Program-made: the position numbers and the translations under genes | Shown here: in pieces, positions 40,864-50,000 of the stretch | Layout of the letters: every line of letters begins with the position of its first letter | Numbering within the stretch: the first letter of the stretch is position 1 | Notes under the pieces: generated by a model | The model's database searches: none | The model's input: only the letters and a program-made list of their open reading frames with translations | Told to the model about the DNA's origin: nothing | Source: Thermodesulfobacteriota bacterium | GTDB lineage: Bacteria; Desulfobacterota; BSN033; UBA1163 | Reading direction: 5' to 3' | Assembly: GCA_030017685.1 (NCBI GenBank) | Contig: JASEHH010000010.1 | Span: 1 to 53,089 of the forward strand | DNA: 53,089 nt

Positions 40864-43176
40864 TCAGGCCTTGTAGACTTTTACCCTTGTATTAAAATAG
40901 GAAGACTGACCGCTTATCCTATCGAAATCGACGCCGATCAGTTCATTTGGATTTACTCCGATCCCCTTCTGCCATCGGCCATAGGCATAATGTCCCTGTC
41001 CAGAGGGGATGGCAATCACCTCGGGTTGAAGGCCTTCGGAGCACTTGGCCCTGGCCTTGATTTTGGAGAAGGGAGATTCGACCCATACCTCATCCCCTTC
41101 TCGGATGCCCAGTCGACGGGCGGTCTCGCTATTGATCTCAACAGGTGTATTCCAGCCTATTCCGTGTAGAGGAAGGTAGATCTCTTGTGCCCATGGATAG
41201 TTCTGGCTGCCGTGCTCAAAGGCCATTAAAGGTTGATAGGGATGGAGGATGAGCGGATAGCTCTCCTTCTCTCCTAAAAATCGGACCTCATCATATCGAT
41301 GGCGATCATCTCTCTGGCGGTCTCTTCTCTTCCCATTTTTTACAAAGAGGGCCTCGAGGTTTCCTGAAGAGAATTCGAATCTCTTAGAGGGGGTGTTAAA
41401 AATTCGATCGTATTTTTTATACTGATACTCCGGACCGACCCAGACCCCTTTTGCAAGGAAATCTCTCCAGTCCATCAGTGAGGAAGTTCGAAGCTTAACG
41501 AACCCTTCCTGCCCATCCCCCAGAGAAGCAAAAGATTTCTCGATACTTCCGCCAAGTTTCTTTGCGAGCATCAAGAGGGTGTCTATCGAAGATTTTGCCT
41601 CCCCGTAGGGTTTGACCACAGGCTGTTTAATCCTCACCTCTGCAAAACCCGCTCCATGAGATGAGTGGTCATATCCCCATTCTTCGAGATAGGTGGTTGT
41701 GGGCAGAAGTAGATCCGCATAGAGCGCCATCTCATTCATAAATGGGGATAGGTGGACATAAAAAGGGACCTCCTTCATTGCCTCCTCCCAGCGTTTTGTT
41801 GAGGGGGCCGTCATCATGAAGTTAGAGTTAAATCCAATGGCCATCTCAGTCGAATAAGGGATTTCCTCCAGTATGGATTCAGGCACCTGGTTTGTGACAG
41901 ACCTTGCACAGGGGAATTTTTCTGTCCCTCCAAAGTGGAGAGGAGGCCGATCCCTCCCCTTTTTAGTAATCCCATCCTCCACAATGGAAGGAAGTGGTTT
42001 ATAATTGGGTTTCTCCTGATAAAGGACCCCTCCCGGGACGTCGATGCTTCCGACCAGACCATTTAGGCAGTGGATGGCATAACTGTTATAAGAACCTCCG
42101 GGCAGATAGAGAACTCCCTTTCCTCTCATGGCGATGGCGGGTTTTGTCACGGCAAATTCCCTTGCCAATCTCTGAATCGTATCGGTAGGGATGGTGGTGA
42201 TCCTGGACACCTGCTCCAATGGATATTGGAAGACCACTTTTCTGTAGTTTTCGAACCCTGCGGTCCAACGCTCTACAAAAGCTTTGTCATACAGTTTCTC
42301 CTGAATGATAACGTTAGCCATCCCCATGGCCAGGGCTCCTTCTGTTCCGGGGGAGATGGGGATCCAATCATCCGATTTGGCAGCGGTGACAGAGTACCTC
42401 GGATGGATCATCACTATTTTTGCGCGATTCGGTCTCTCCCGGCGGATCCGCCCCCATTTTCTTAAGAGGTGGGAGAGAGGTCTGCCCGATTCGAGGAGAT
42501 CGGCTCCAAAGAGGAGGAGATATTGCGTTTGATCGAGATCGTAAGCAGAGAATTCGTAATGCCCGTCAGCCATCCAGTTGCCTGATTTTTCAGACTCCCC
42601 ATCAAGTCCATCTCCGGAGACGATGTTTGGGGTCCCAAAAGCCCCTGCAAATCGAAAGATCATATCCTCTGTGCTTTTTGAATTTAATCCGTTGAGAATG
42701 AGAATCTGATGAGATTTATGGATTTCCCTCAACGATCTCAAACGATCTTCCATCTCTTTGATCGCTTGATCCCAGGAGATGGGACTCCATTGGGGATCGA
42801 TTCCCCTTCCTTTCTCTCTGTTTCTTCTCTTCAATGGTGAACCGATCCTTTCAGGATCATACAAGATCTGAAGGCCGATATGGGATCTGGGGCAAACCTT
42901 TCCATCAGAAAGCAGAGAGAATGGGTTGCCGGTGATCTTTACTGCCTTGCCATTGACGACCCTGACTTTTAGGGCACAACGGCCCGAACAACACAGACAG
43001 GAAGTATGGACCCATTTCTCTTCGATCACTTCCTTAGGTCTTCTCTGGGAACGAGGGGCGGAGAGGACAGAGCAGGGTGGGGTGATCTGATGAAGCCCAA
43101 CCGCTGCCCCGGTGAGAGCCGATAGTTTGAGAAAAGTCCTCCGATTCATCTTTAGAACTTTTTTCTCTTTCCCCAT
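40864..43176 (-). CDS. Tat-exported molybdopterin oxidoreductase, catalytic subunit
   Basis: The 770-residue CISM catalytic subunit starts with a Tat signal (NRRTFLKLSALTGAAVGL, residues 11-28). The 4Fe-4S site is Cys 60, 63, 67 and 95, followed by Mo-bisPGD domains. Closest relatives are polysulfide/thiosulfate/arsenate-type reductases. At the usual Mo-ligand place, in an ungapped comparison around GTPNIVSGDGLDGES, the cysteine of PsrA/PhsA is replaced, most likely by Asp 192. An internal start at residue 10 is possible. With the ferredoxin and NrfD genes it forms a complete quinone-linked periplasmic enzyme. The substrate cannot be assigned. Confidence 0.87.
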   Translation of the reverse strand: MGKEKKVLKMNRRTFLKLSALTGAAVGLHQITPPCSVLSAPRSQRRPKEVIEEKWVHTSCLCCSGRCALKVRVVNGKAVKITGNPFSLLSDGKVCPRSHIGLQILYDPERIGSPLKRRNREKGRGIDPQWSPISWDQAIKEMEDRLRSLREIHKSHQILILNGLNSKSTEDMIFRFAGAFGTPNIVSGDGLDGESEKSGNWMADGHYEFSAYDLDQTQYLLLFGADLLESGRPLSHLLRKWGRIRRERPNRAKIVMIHPRYSVTAAKSDDWIPISPGTEGALAMGMANVIIQEKLYDKAFVERWTAGFENYRKVVFQYPLEQVSRITTIPTDTIQRLAREFAVTKPAIAMRGKGVLYLPGGSYNSYAIHCLNGLVGSIDVPGGVLYQEKPNYKPLPSIVEDGITKKGRDRPPLHFGGTEKFPCARSVTNQVPESILEEIPYSTEMAIGFNSNFMMTAPSTKRWEEAMKEVPFYVHLSPFMNEMALYADLLLPTTTYLEEWGYDHSSHGAGFAEVRIKQPVVKPYGEAKSSIDTLLMLAKKLGGSIEKSFASLGDGQEGFVKLRTSSLMDWRDFLAKGVWVGPEYQYKKYDRIFNTPSKRFEFSSGNLEALFVKNGKRRDRQRDDRHRYDEVRFLGEKESYPLILHPYQPLMAFEHGSQNYPWAQEIYLPLHGIGWNTPVEINSETARRLGIREGDEVWVESPFSKIKARAKCSEGLQPEVIAIPSGQGHYAYGRWQKGIGVNPNELIGVDFDRISGQSSYFNTRVKVYKA

Positions 43177-43266
43177 TCCTATGGAAAATGGGATCGAAAA
43201 GGTGTTTTTGAAGATGAAGAGCTAAACGTTTTCGGGATTCGGTTGGCGAGCCTGTAGAACCATTTA

Positions 43267-44106
43267 TTAGTAGTCCTTCGGCAATTTTGATAACTGGGCA
43301 TAACTGAAGACAGGCCCGTCTTTACAGACATAGAGATGGCCAATATTGCAACGGCCACATTTTCCTATACCACATTTCATCCTCCTTTCCAAGGAGGTGA
43401 AAATCCTTTCGTTGGGAAACCGGAGAGCCATCAATTTAGGAAAGGTGAATTTGATCATGATCGGCGGTCCGCAGATTACGGCACTGGTATTTTCCGAAGA
43501 GGGCGCAATCTCTTCGAGGACATTGGGGACGAGACCCACCTTTCCCTTCCAGTCCTTATCTTCCCAATCCACTGTCGTCACCAATTTTAAATCATTCCTC
43601 CGCTCCCATTCAAGCAGCTCATCCTTGTAGAGCAGGAGGCCCGGCATCCTCGCTCCATAGATGACTGTAATCTCCTTTACTTTTGCCCGGTGTTCCGGGT
43701 GGAGAAAATAGGCGACCAGTGATCGCAGGGTGGTAAAGGCAAATCCACCACCGATCACCAGAAGGTTCTTTCCTTCGAAAAGGTTGATCGGATATCCATT
43801 GCCGAGGGGACCGCGGATTCCGATCTCCGAACCTTCTTCGATATGATGAAGCGCGGTCGTCACTACGCCGGCTTTATTGACCGTAAATTTTAAGAACCCC
43901 TTTTCTGTCGGAGAAGAAGCGATCCCGAGAGGAGCTTCCCCTTTCCCCAGGATAGAGAGCTCACAGAATTGCCCTGGAATGAACCGAAAGGATTCTTCAT
44001 CCTCCTTATTTTTAAAGCCCAATTCGAGGGTCCGAAGCAATCGGTCGCTCGTCTCGATCTGAGCTTTTTTCAGTATCATTGGAATGGGAAGATATGGGTT
44101 CTTCAT
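43267..44106 (-). CDS. floxA: FAD/NAD(P)-binding subunit of the Flox complex
   Basis: The 279-residue ferredoxin-NADP reductase-type protein has an FAD domain (FIPGQFCELSI, FTVNKAGVVTTAL), an NAD domain (VIGGGFAFTTLRSLV, VICGPPIMIKF) and a C-terminal 2Fe-2S site (MKCGIGKCGRCNIGH to YVCKDGPVF). It matches the NAD(P)-reactive subunit of FloxABCD and of sulfhydrogenase-like enzymes. It starts seven bases after floxB. It should load electrons from NAD(P)H into the Hdr complex, or the reverse. Confidence 0.88.
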   Translation of the reverse strand: MKNPYLPIPMILKKAQIETSDRLLRTLELGFKNKEDEESFRFIPGQFCELSILGKGEAPLGIASSPTEKGFLKFTVNKAGVVTTALHHIEEGSEIGIRGPLGNGYPINLFEGKNLLVIGGGFAFTTLRSLVAYFLHPEHRAKVKEITVIYGARMPGLLLYKDELLEWERRNDLKLVTTVDWEDKDWKGKVGLVPNVLEEIAPSSENTSAVICGPPIMIKFTFPKLMALRFPNERIFTSLERRMKCGIGKCGRCNIGHLYVCKDGPVFSYAQLSKLPKDY

Positions 44107-44113
44107 GGATCTG

Positions 44114-45163
44114 TTATCTGAACTTTCGTTTCAGTCCTTTTGCCCTCTTGGCAGAGGCGTAAAGGAGCGCCTCTCGGATGTCAAATTGAACCGGACAGTA
44201 AAGGATACATCGTCCGCAACCCACACAGGCAACCCTGCCAAAGTTCTTCGGAAAATAGTTGAACTTGTGCATCAATCTCTGCCGGGTTCGCTCTCGGCCC
44301 GTGGGCCGCGGATTATGGCCGGAGGTTTCAAGCGAATAGATCGGGAAGAGGCAGGAATCCCAGTTTCTTACACGCTGGCCTTTATTGTTTAGAGCCTCAT
44401 CAACCATATCGAAGCAGTGGCAAGTGGGACAGAGATAGGTGCACACAGCACAGCCGATGCATTTCTCATGAACCCGATCCCAGAAAGAACTTTCCGTCAT
44501 GAGGTCCAATCTTTTCTCGATGCCTTCCACAGGGATGGAGTAGCCGACTTTCTCAAAAGCCTTCCCCTCAAGTTCTTTGACCAGGGTTAAATCATTCGGA
44601 TCAACTTCTTTGAAGAATCTGTTCTTTCGAAGGGCCGCACCTTTTTCGGTGAGCAATTCAACAAAGTAAGTTTCGCCCAGATCGATGAAGAAGAGATCGG
44701 ATCCGGCTCTAAGGAAAGGATCCCCTCCTGCCGAGGAGCAGAAGCAGGTGGAGAGAGGGTGGTTACAGCCCAGACCGATGATCGTCGTCTTTCTTCTCTT
44801 CTCGAGGAAATAGACATCAGTATATTCCTCTCCCACAAAGATCTTTTCGATGATTGAAATCGCCTCGATGTCGCAGGGCCGGGCTCCAAACAAGATCCTT
44901 TCCCGTTTTATCTCTTCCATCGAGTTCATCCGGCTCTGTTTCCCGGCCATCTCATAACAGAACATCACCTCGGATTGAGGAAAGAAGATATCCTTTGCCG
45001 GTTTTTGAGGAACAAGCTGTGTCAGATTGACTTCTGAAGGTTGCTCAATCTTTTTAAAGACGGAAACCCCCTCGACCGGTTGAACAGGAGCGTAGAGATC
45101 GTATTCCTCCATCAGGCTCTTCAAAAAATCTTCAAAATTCTTCTTATCCAGCTTCAATTTCAT
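44114..45163 (-). CDS. floxB: 4Fe-4S subunit of the Flox complex (AsrA/HydB-like)
   Basis: The 349-residue protein begins MKLKLDKKNFEDFLKSLM; an upstream longer frame reads out of the previous gene and is not used. It has ILFGARPCDIEAI and LGCNHPLSTCFCSSAGGDP, then two 4Fe-4S motifs (CIGCAVCTYLCPTCHCFD and CVGCGRCILYCPVQFDI). It is the iron-sulfur partner of FloxA in an NADH-oxidising module. The start overlaps the stop of floxC in ATGA, indicating translational coupling. Confidence 0.87.
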   Translation of the reverse strand: MKLKLDKKNFEDFLKSLMEEYDLYAPVQPVEGVSVFKKIEQPSEVNLTQLVPQKPAKDIFFPQSEVMFCYEMAGKQSRMNSMEEIKRERILFGARPCDIEAISIIEKIFVGEEYTDVYFLEKRRKTTIIGLGCNHPLSTCFCSSAGGDPFLRAGSDLFFIDLGETYFVELLTEKGAALRKNRFFKEVDPNDLTLVKELEGKAFEKVGYSIPVEGIEKRLDLMTESSFWDRVHEKCIGCAVCTYLCPTCHCFDMVDEALNNKGQRVRNWDSCLFPIYSLETSGHNPRPTGRERTRQRLMHKFNYFPKNFGRVACVGCGRCILYCPVQFDIREALLYASAKRAKGLKRKFR

Positions 45164-46110
45164 TTGATGAATCCCTGTTGATCCTCCGGATCGAACGTCG
45201 AAAGAGGAGGAGCGGCCTCCGGTTGGATTCCTGTTTCGAACCCATAGAGGTCCTTGACCTCCTGATTTAATTTCTGTGTCAGATAGGTAAGCCGAATATC
45301 CATGGGACAGGCCCGTTCGCAGGCGCCGCAGCCCGAACATCTCCCTGTCTGATGGTAGGCCCTTACGATATGATAGAATGCGAGATCGGATGGAGAGAGG
45401 CTTTTTTCGATCCACTTCGGACGGGAGCTGTCCACAAAGCATTCCCCGCAGTAACACATGGGGCAGGCTTCCCGGCAGGCGTAGCATCGGAGACAGCGAC
45501 TCGTCTCCTTCTCAAAAAAGTCCCATCGTTCTTCGGGAGACTTTCTCTCAAATTCACCGACCTCCGGATGCGTCTCGACGAGAGAGACTTCCTCCACGGG
45601 GTCTCCTATCAGGATATGAGCCTGGTGCGGCGTTCGATGGGTGCAACTCTGACAGGAGGGATAGAGAAAGTCGTCCCGCTTGAGAGAGACTTCAAAGTTT
45701 TCCCCCTTGACCAGGAGAAGGTCTCCCTGCTCAACAGCCTGAAGGATTTCTCCCTTTACGGCTTTCTTCACTTTTTTCCGATCCACCAGTCTTTGGCAGA
45801 CCACTCCGATGAGAAGAGGAGGATGATTCGGAAATCTCTTTTCGAGATTTAAAGCGACCACAGAGCGGGCGTCACAGCCTTTGACAACGACCCCAACTTT
45901 TAAACGGCTGAATTTATGAAGGTAGGCGGCCAGATTGTTCTCGCAGAAGGAGTTCCAAACCAGATGCTCTGCCCCCTCTGGCGTCCTGATGAAAATGGGG
46001 GTAGTCCTGAGCGGTAAAGTCCAGTCACTGAACCCTATGACAAGATCCACCTCTTTCTTAGCAAGCAGTTCCTTAGTTTTTTCTCGAAGTTTTTTTTGAA
46101 TCATGGCCAT
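45160..46110 (-). CDS. floxC: 4Fe-4S/FrhB-like subunit of the Flox complex
   Basis: The 316-residue protein has an FrhB-like N-terminal domain (VGVVVKGCDARSVVAL, LLIGVVCQRLV) and two ferredoxin motifs, CLRCYACREACPMCYCGEC and CSGCGACERACPMDI. It corresponds to FloxC. The start is unclear: an ATG at 46110 or two codons later are both without a clear binding site, and a TTG lies further upstream. It follows floxD across a 130-base inverted repeat. Confidence 0.82.
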   Translation of the reverse strand: MAMIQKKLREKTKELLAKKEVDLVIGFSDWTLPLRTTPIFIRTPEGAEHLVWNSFCENNLAAYLHKFSRLKVGVVVKGCDARSVVALNLEKRFPNHPPLLIGVVCQRLVDRKKVKKAVKGEILQAVEQGDLLLVKGENFEVSLKRDDFLYPSCQSCTHRTPHQAHILIGDPVEEVSLVETHPEVGEFERKSPEERWDFFEKETSRCLRCYACREACPMCYCGECFVDSSRPKWIEKSLSPSDLAFYHIVRAYHQTGRCSGCGACERACPMDIRLTYLTQKLNQEVKDLYGFETGIQPEAAPPLSTFDPEDQQGFIK

Positions 46111-46128
46111 GATTGAAGTTCGGAGCAA

Positions 46129-46242
46129 TTAGTTCGCCTGTCCGCCGCACAAGGCTTTGGCAGGCGGGGAATTCGGAGTAAAATCTTAAAAGGTTTAAGA
46201 CTCCGAACTCTGAACTCCCTGCCTGACCGGCAGGCAGGCGAA
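46129..46242. repeat. Inverted repeat of agttcggag/agttcgcctg words between floxD and floxC
   Basis: gaagttcggagcaattagttcgcctgtccgcc near 46130 is mirrored by ggcaggcaggcgaactacgaac at 46228-46250, with gactccgaactctgaactccctg in between. It lies inside an apparent operon and may set unequal expression of upstream and downstream genes. Confidence 0.6.
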
Positions 46243-46668
46243 CTACGAACTTTTTTTAAATTTCTTCAGAGGTCCCAATCTTTTAATATCCCTTGTGACT
46301 TCGTCAACAACCTGAGAGAATTTCCCGCCCTCTGCCGCGGAGACCCAGGAGAACTGAACACGGCCCTGCTCGATCCCGAGGAATTCGAGGAAACGTTTCA
46401 GGGTAGCGGACTTCCTTCTCCCGGCATAATTTCCTGAGAGATAGTGGCAGTCTCCCGGGTGGCAGCCTGAAACCAGCACCCCATCCACTCCGCTCTGAAG
46501 GGCCTTCAGGATGAAGAGTGGGTTGATTCTTCCGGAGCAGGGGACACGGATGACCCGAATATTGGGAGAATACTGAACCCTCGATGTTCCTGCGAGGTCT
46601 GCTCCGGCGTAAGAACACCAGTTGCAGAGAAAGGCTAAGATTTTGGGTTGCCAATCTTTTTCCATCAT
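46243..46668 (-). CDS. floxD: MvhD-type 2Fe-2S electron-transfer subunit
   Basis: The 141-residue protein matches MvhD, the small subunit that passes electrons to HdrA. It has ILAFLCNWCSYAGADLAGT, RVIRVPCSGRINPLFILKAL and SGCHPGDCHYLSGN, whose cysteines bind a 2Fe-2S cluster. As floxD it lies between hdrA and floxC, bridging the Hdr and NAD(P)H modules. Confidence 0.92.
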   Translation of the reverse strand: MMEKDWQPKILAFLCNWCSYAGADLAGTSRVQYSPNIRVIRVPCSGRINPLFILKALQSGVDGVLVSGCHPGDCHYLSGNYAGRRKSATLKRFLEFLGIEQGRVQFSWVSAAEGGKFSQVVDEVTRDIKRLGPLKKFKKSS

Positions 46669-46798
46669 TTTCCTAACAGAACATATCGTAGGAATTTAAA
46701 TTCCAATCACCAATCATAACCCCTCCTATCCTCCCCTTACCTTAAGGGGAGGAATACTCCCCTCTTAGGTTACTGATCCTTACCCATAAATGGGGGGG

Positions 46799-46997
46799 CT
46801 GGACACAAGGGGCTAAGTTCTATGTTGTTAACAAGTCGAAATCATTATTATTCTTTAAGTTTGTCATTCCTGCGGAAGCAGGAATCCAGGTATTTCCTGT
46901 TGGTCCTGGATTCCCGTTTTCACGGGAATGACACACAAATATGTTATGTTGGAGCCTCAATTGAACCAATTATACCCCGTCTCCCTGTGTCCAGCCG
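46799..46997. repeat. Nested inverted-repeat element between hdrA and floxD
   Basis: Outer arms ggctggacacaagg (46799-46812) and cctgtgtccagcc (46985-46997) enclose a copy of the gtcattcctgcgg palindromic repeat (46862-46932). The flanks 46725-46770 and 47010-47050 are G- or C-rich repeats. No gene is present in the 387-base gap. The arrangement looks like one mobile repeat inserted into another. Confidence 0.55.
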
Positions 46998-47055
46998 CTG
47001 ACTTATGGGACACGATCAGCTTAGGTTAAGAGGGGGGGAGGGGGAGTTACTTCAT

Positions 47056-50000
47056 TCACCCCATGGCGAGTTGCGTGATCTGCGAGACGATTCCCTCCGT
47101 GCCGAATCCTTTCAGATCGATGGAGCCGGAGCGGCAGGAGGCGGTGCAGACCCCGCATCCTTTGCAGAGGACCTTGTTAATCTGGGCCGCCAGCTTTTCG
47201 CCGACGACGGTCCTCTTCCACACGACTTCGATCGCCTGATAAGGGCAGAGACTCTCGCAGAGACCGCATCCTGCGCATGTCTTTTCATTGACCTCGGAGA
47301 TGGCGCCAATGGTTTCAAGCTGTGTCTTCGTCAATAGGGTCAATGCCCGTGAGACAGCGGCGCCGGCCTGGGAGAGGCTCTCATCGATCGATTTCGGACT
47401 GTGAGCCAGCCCGGCAAGAAAGATCCCCTCCGTTGCGAAATCGACAGGCCTCAGTTTCATGTGTGCTTCGAGGAAAAAACCATCCGTATTTAAAGGGACC
47501 TTGAGCATCTTGGAGAGGCGCTCGTTTTCTTCACGGGGGGCCACCATCCCCGGGCTCAGGATGAGAAGGTCGGTCTCGATGAGGAGATCGTCATGAAGGA
47601 TGGGCTCGTGGACGATGACCCGGAGACCCTCTTCTCCCTTTTCGACCTGGGGCTCTCTTTCAGGATCATAACGGATGAAGAGAATCCCCATCTCCCTCGC
47701 CTTCTCATAATAGTTCTCTTTGAACCCGTAGGTTCGAATGTCCCGGTAGAGGATGTAGAGATTGATCTCCGGACGGATCGATTTCAGTTTCAAAGCATTC
47801 TTGATCGCATCGGAACAGCAGACCCTGCTGCAATAGGGCCTTTCTTCATTCCTTGAGCCCACGCACTGGATCATGACGACATTCTTCGATCCTTCCAGAG
47901 ATCCGGGGTAGAGGGCAATCTTCTCCTCAAGTTCCTTCTGCGTCAGGACTCCGGAGTCCTGGCCATAGAGGAATTCGTGGGGCCGGTATTCCTCGGCGCC
48001 GGTCGCCACGACGATCACCCCATGGTCGATCTCTTTTATGCCATCGCCGTTGAGGACCTGCGTTTTGAAATTTCCGACAAAGCCATTGACCTTTTCGATG
48101 GTCGTCCCTTTGAGAAGGTGAATCCGCGGGTCTTTTTCCACTTCCTTGATCATCTTCTCGAGATGGGATTGGACGCCATCTCCATCGAGGAGGTAGTGAA
48201 TCTTTCTCGCCTTGCCGCCTAACCGGGACTCTTTCTCAATGAGATAGACTTCAAATCCTGCCTCTGAGATCTTCCGGGCCGCGGCCATTCCTGATAGCCC
48301 CCCGCCGATGACCAGGGCCTTATGATTCATCTCAACCATCTGAGTGGGAAGAGGTTCGAGGAGAGCGGCTTTGGCAATAGCCATTCTCACCAGGTCCTTT
48401 GCCTTTTCCGTTGCCTCTTTGGGTTGATGCATATGGACCCAGGAACACTGGTCCCGGATGTTTGCCATCTCAAAGAGGTAACGGTTGAGCCCTGCCTCAC
48501 GAATGGTATCCTGGAAGAGGGGTTCATGGGTCCTCGGCGTGCAAGAGGCCACAACGATCCGGTTCAACCGGTGCTCTTCGATGACCTTCTTCATCGCTTC
48601 CTGGGTGTCCTGAGAACAGGTATAGATGTTTTCCGCCACATAGACCACATGGGGCAGCGTTCGGGCATATTCGGCCACTGACGGGACATTGACCACGCCT
48701 CCGATGTTGATCCCGCAGTGGCAGATGAAGGCTCCGATGCGAGGCCCCTCATAATCCACATTCCTCTCGGGAAAATATTCTTCCTCAGTGACCAGTTCGC
48801 CTCTAACAGAAGAAAGGATGGAGGAGGCCTCCGCCGCAGCGGCCGATGCCTGCGCCACAGTCTCCGGAACATCTTTGGGACCTGAGAAGACGCCGCTCAC
48901 ATAGATTCCAGGCCTGGAGGTCTGAAGGGGATGGAAGGTATCGGTCTTTATAAACCCGTAGGGATTGAGATCGACGCCGAAAATCTCTGCCATCTCTCGG
49001 TGTTCTCTCACCGGTTCGAGGCCGACGGAGAGGACGACGAGGTCGAACTCTTCGGAGACCATCTCCCCCTCTTCGGTTTCATAGTGGATGATCAGATTTT
49101 TTGTGTCCGGAGATTCTTTGAGATGGGAGATGCGGGAGCGAATGTATCGAACACCGTAATCGTTTTTTGCCCTCTCAATGTATTTATCGAAATCCTTTCC
49201 GTAAGCCCTCATGTCCATAAAGAAGATGGCGGCTTTCATTTCAGGAGCATGTTCTTTGGCAATGACCGCCTCCTTGGTGGCGTACATACAGCAGACAGAG
49301 GAGCAGTAACCCTTTCCGATATGGGGGTCCCTCGAGCCCACACATTGAATCCAGACTATTGTTTCGGGATGCTTTCCATCGGAAGGTCTGCGGACTTCTC
49401 CTCTGAAGGGGCCCGATGCGGACAGGAATCGCTCAAATTCGATGCTCGAGACGACATTGGGGAACCTTTTGTAGCCATATTCGCTCTTGATCGAGGGGTC
49501 AAACTCATCAAAGCCGGGAGAGAGGATGATGGCGCCCACCTCGATCTCGACCTGCTCATCCTTCATCCGATGGTCAATGGCCTTTGCCTCACAGGCTTTG
49601 ACACATTCGAGACACTCCGAACAACCAGCGCACTGGAGGCAGCGTTGGGCCTCTCCGATTACATCCTCTTCTCTGAGTCCGAGGCCGGCCTCATCGAAAC
49701 TCTTCCTCTTCTCGAGAGGGAGTGAAACCATGGAGGCCCTCGGCCGGCGCTCAATACCCTCCACATCAAAGAGGATGGAATCCTTCTGCGCTCCTTCGCC
49801 TTCTCTGTCTGTTCTCAGGTCTTCTCCCCTCAACCATCGGTCGATGGAGATGGCCACCTTTCTTCCTGCCGCCATGGCGTCGATGTAGGTCTGGGGTCCG
49901 GTCACTGCATCCCCTCCGGCGAAGACTCCATTTATGCCTGTCTCGAGCGTTAGGGGATCGGCTTCGATATTTCCCCAGCGATTGATTCGGATCCCTTCTT

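Noticed and set aside
45164..45487. N-terminal extension of 108 residues on the floxB frame
   Set aside because: This part lies wholly inside floxC in another frame. The ATG at 45163 overlaps the floxC stop as ATGA and gives the family N-terminus.
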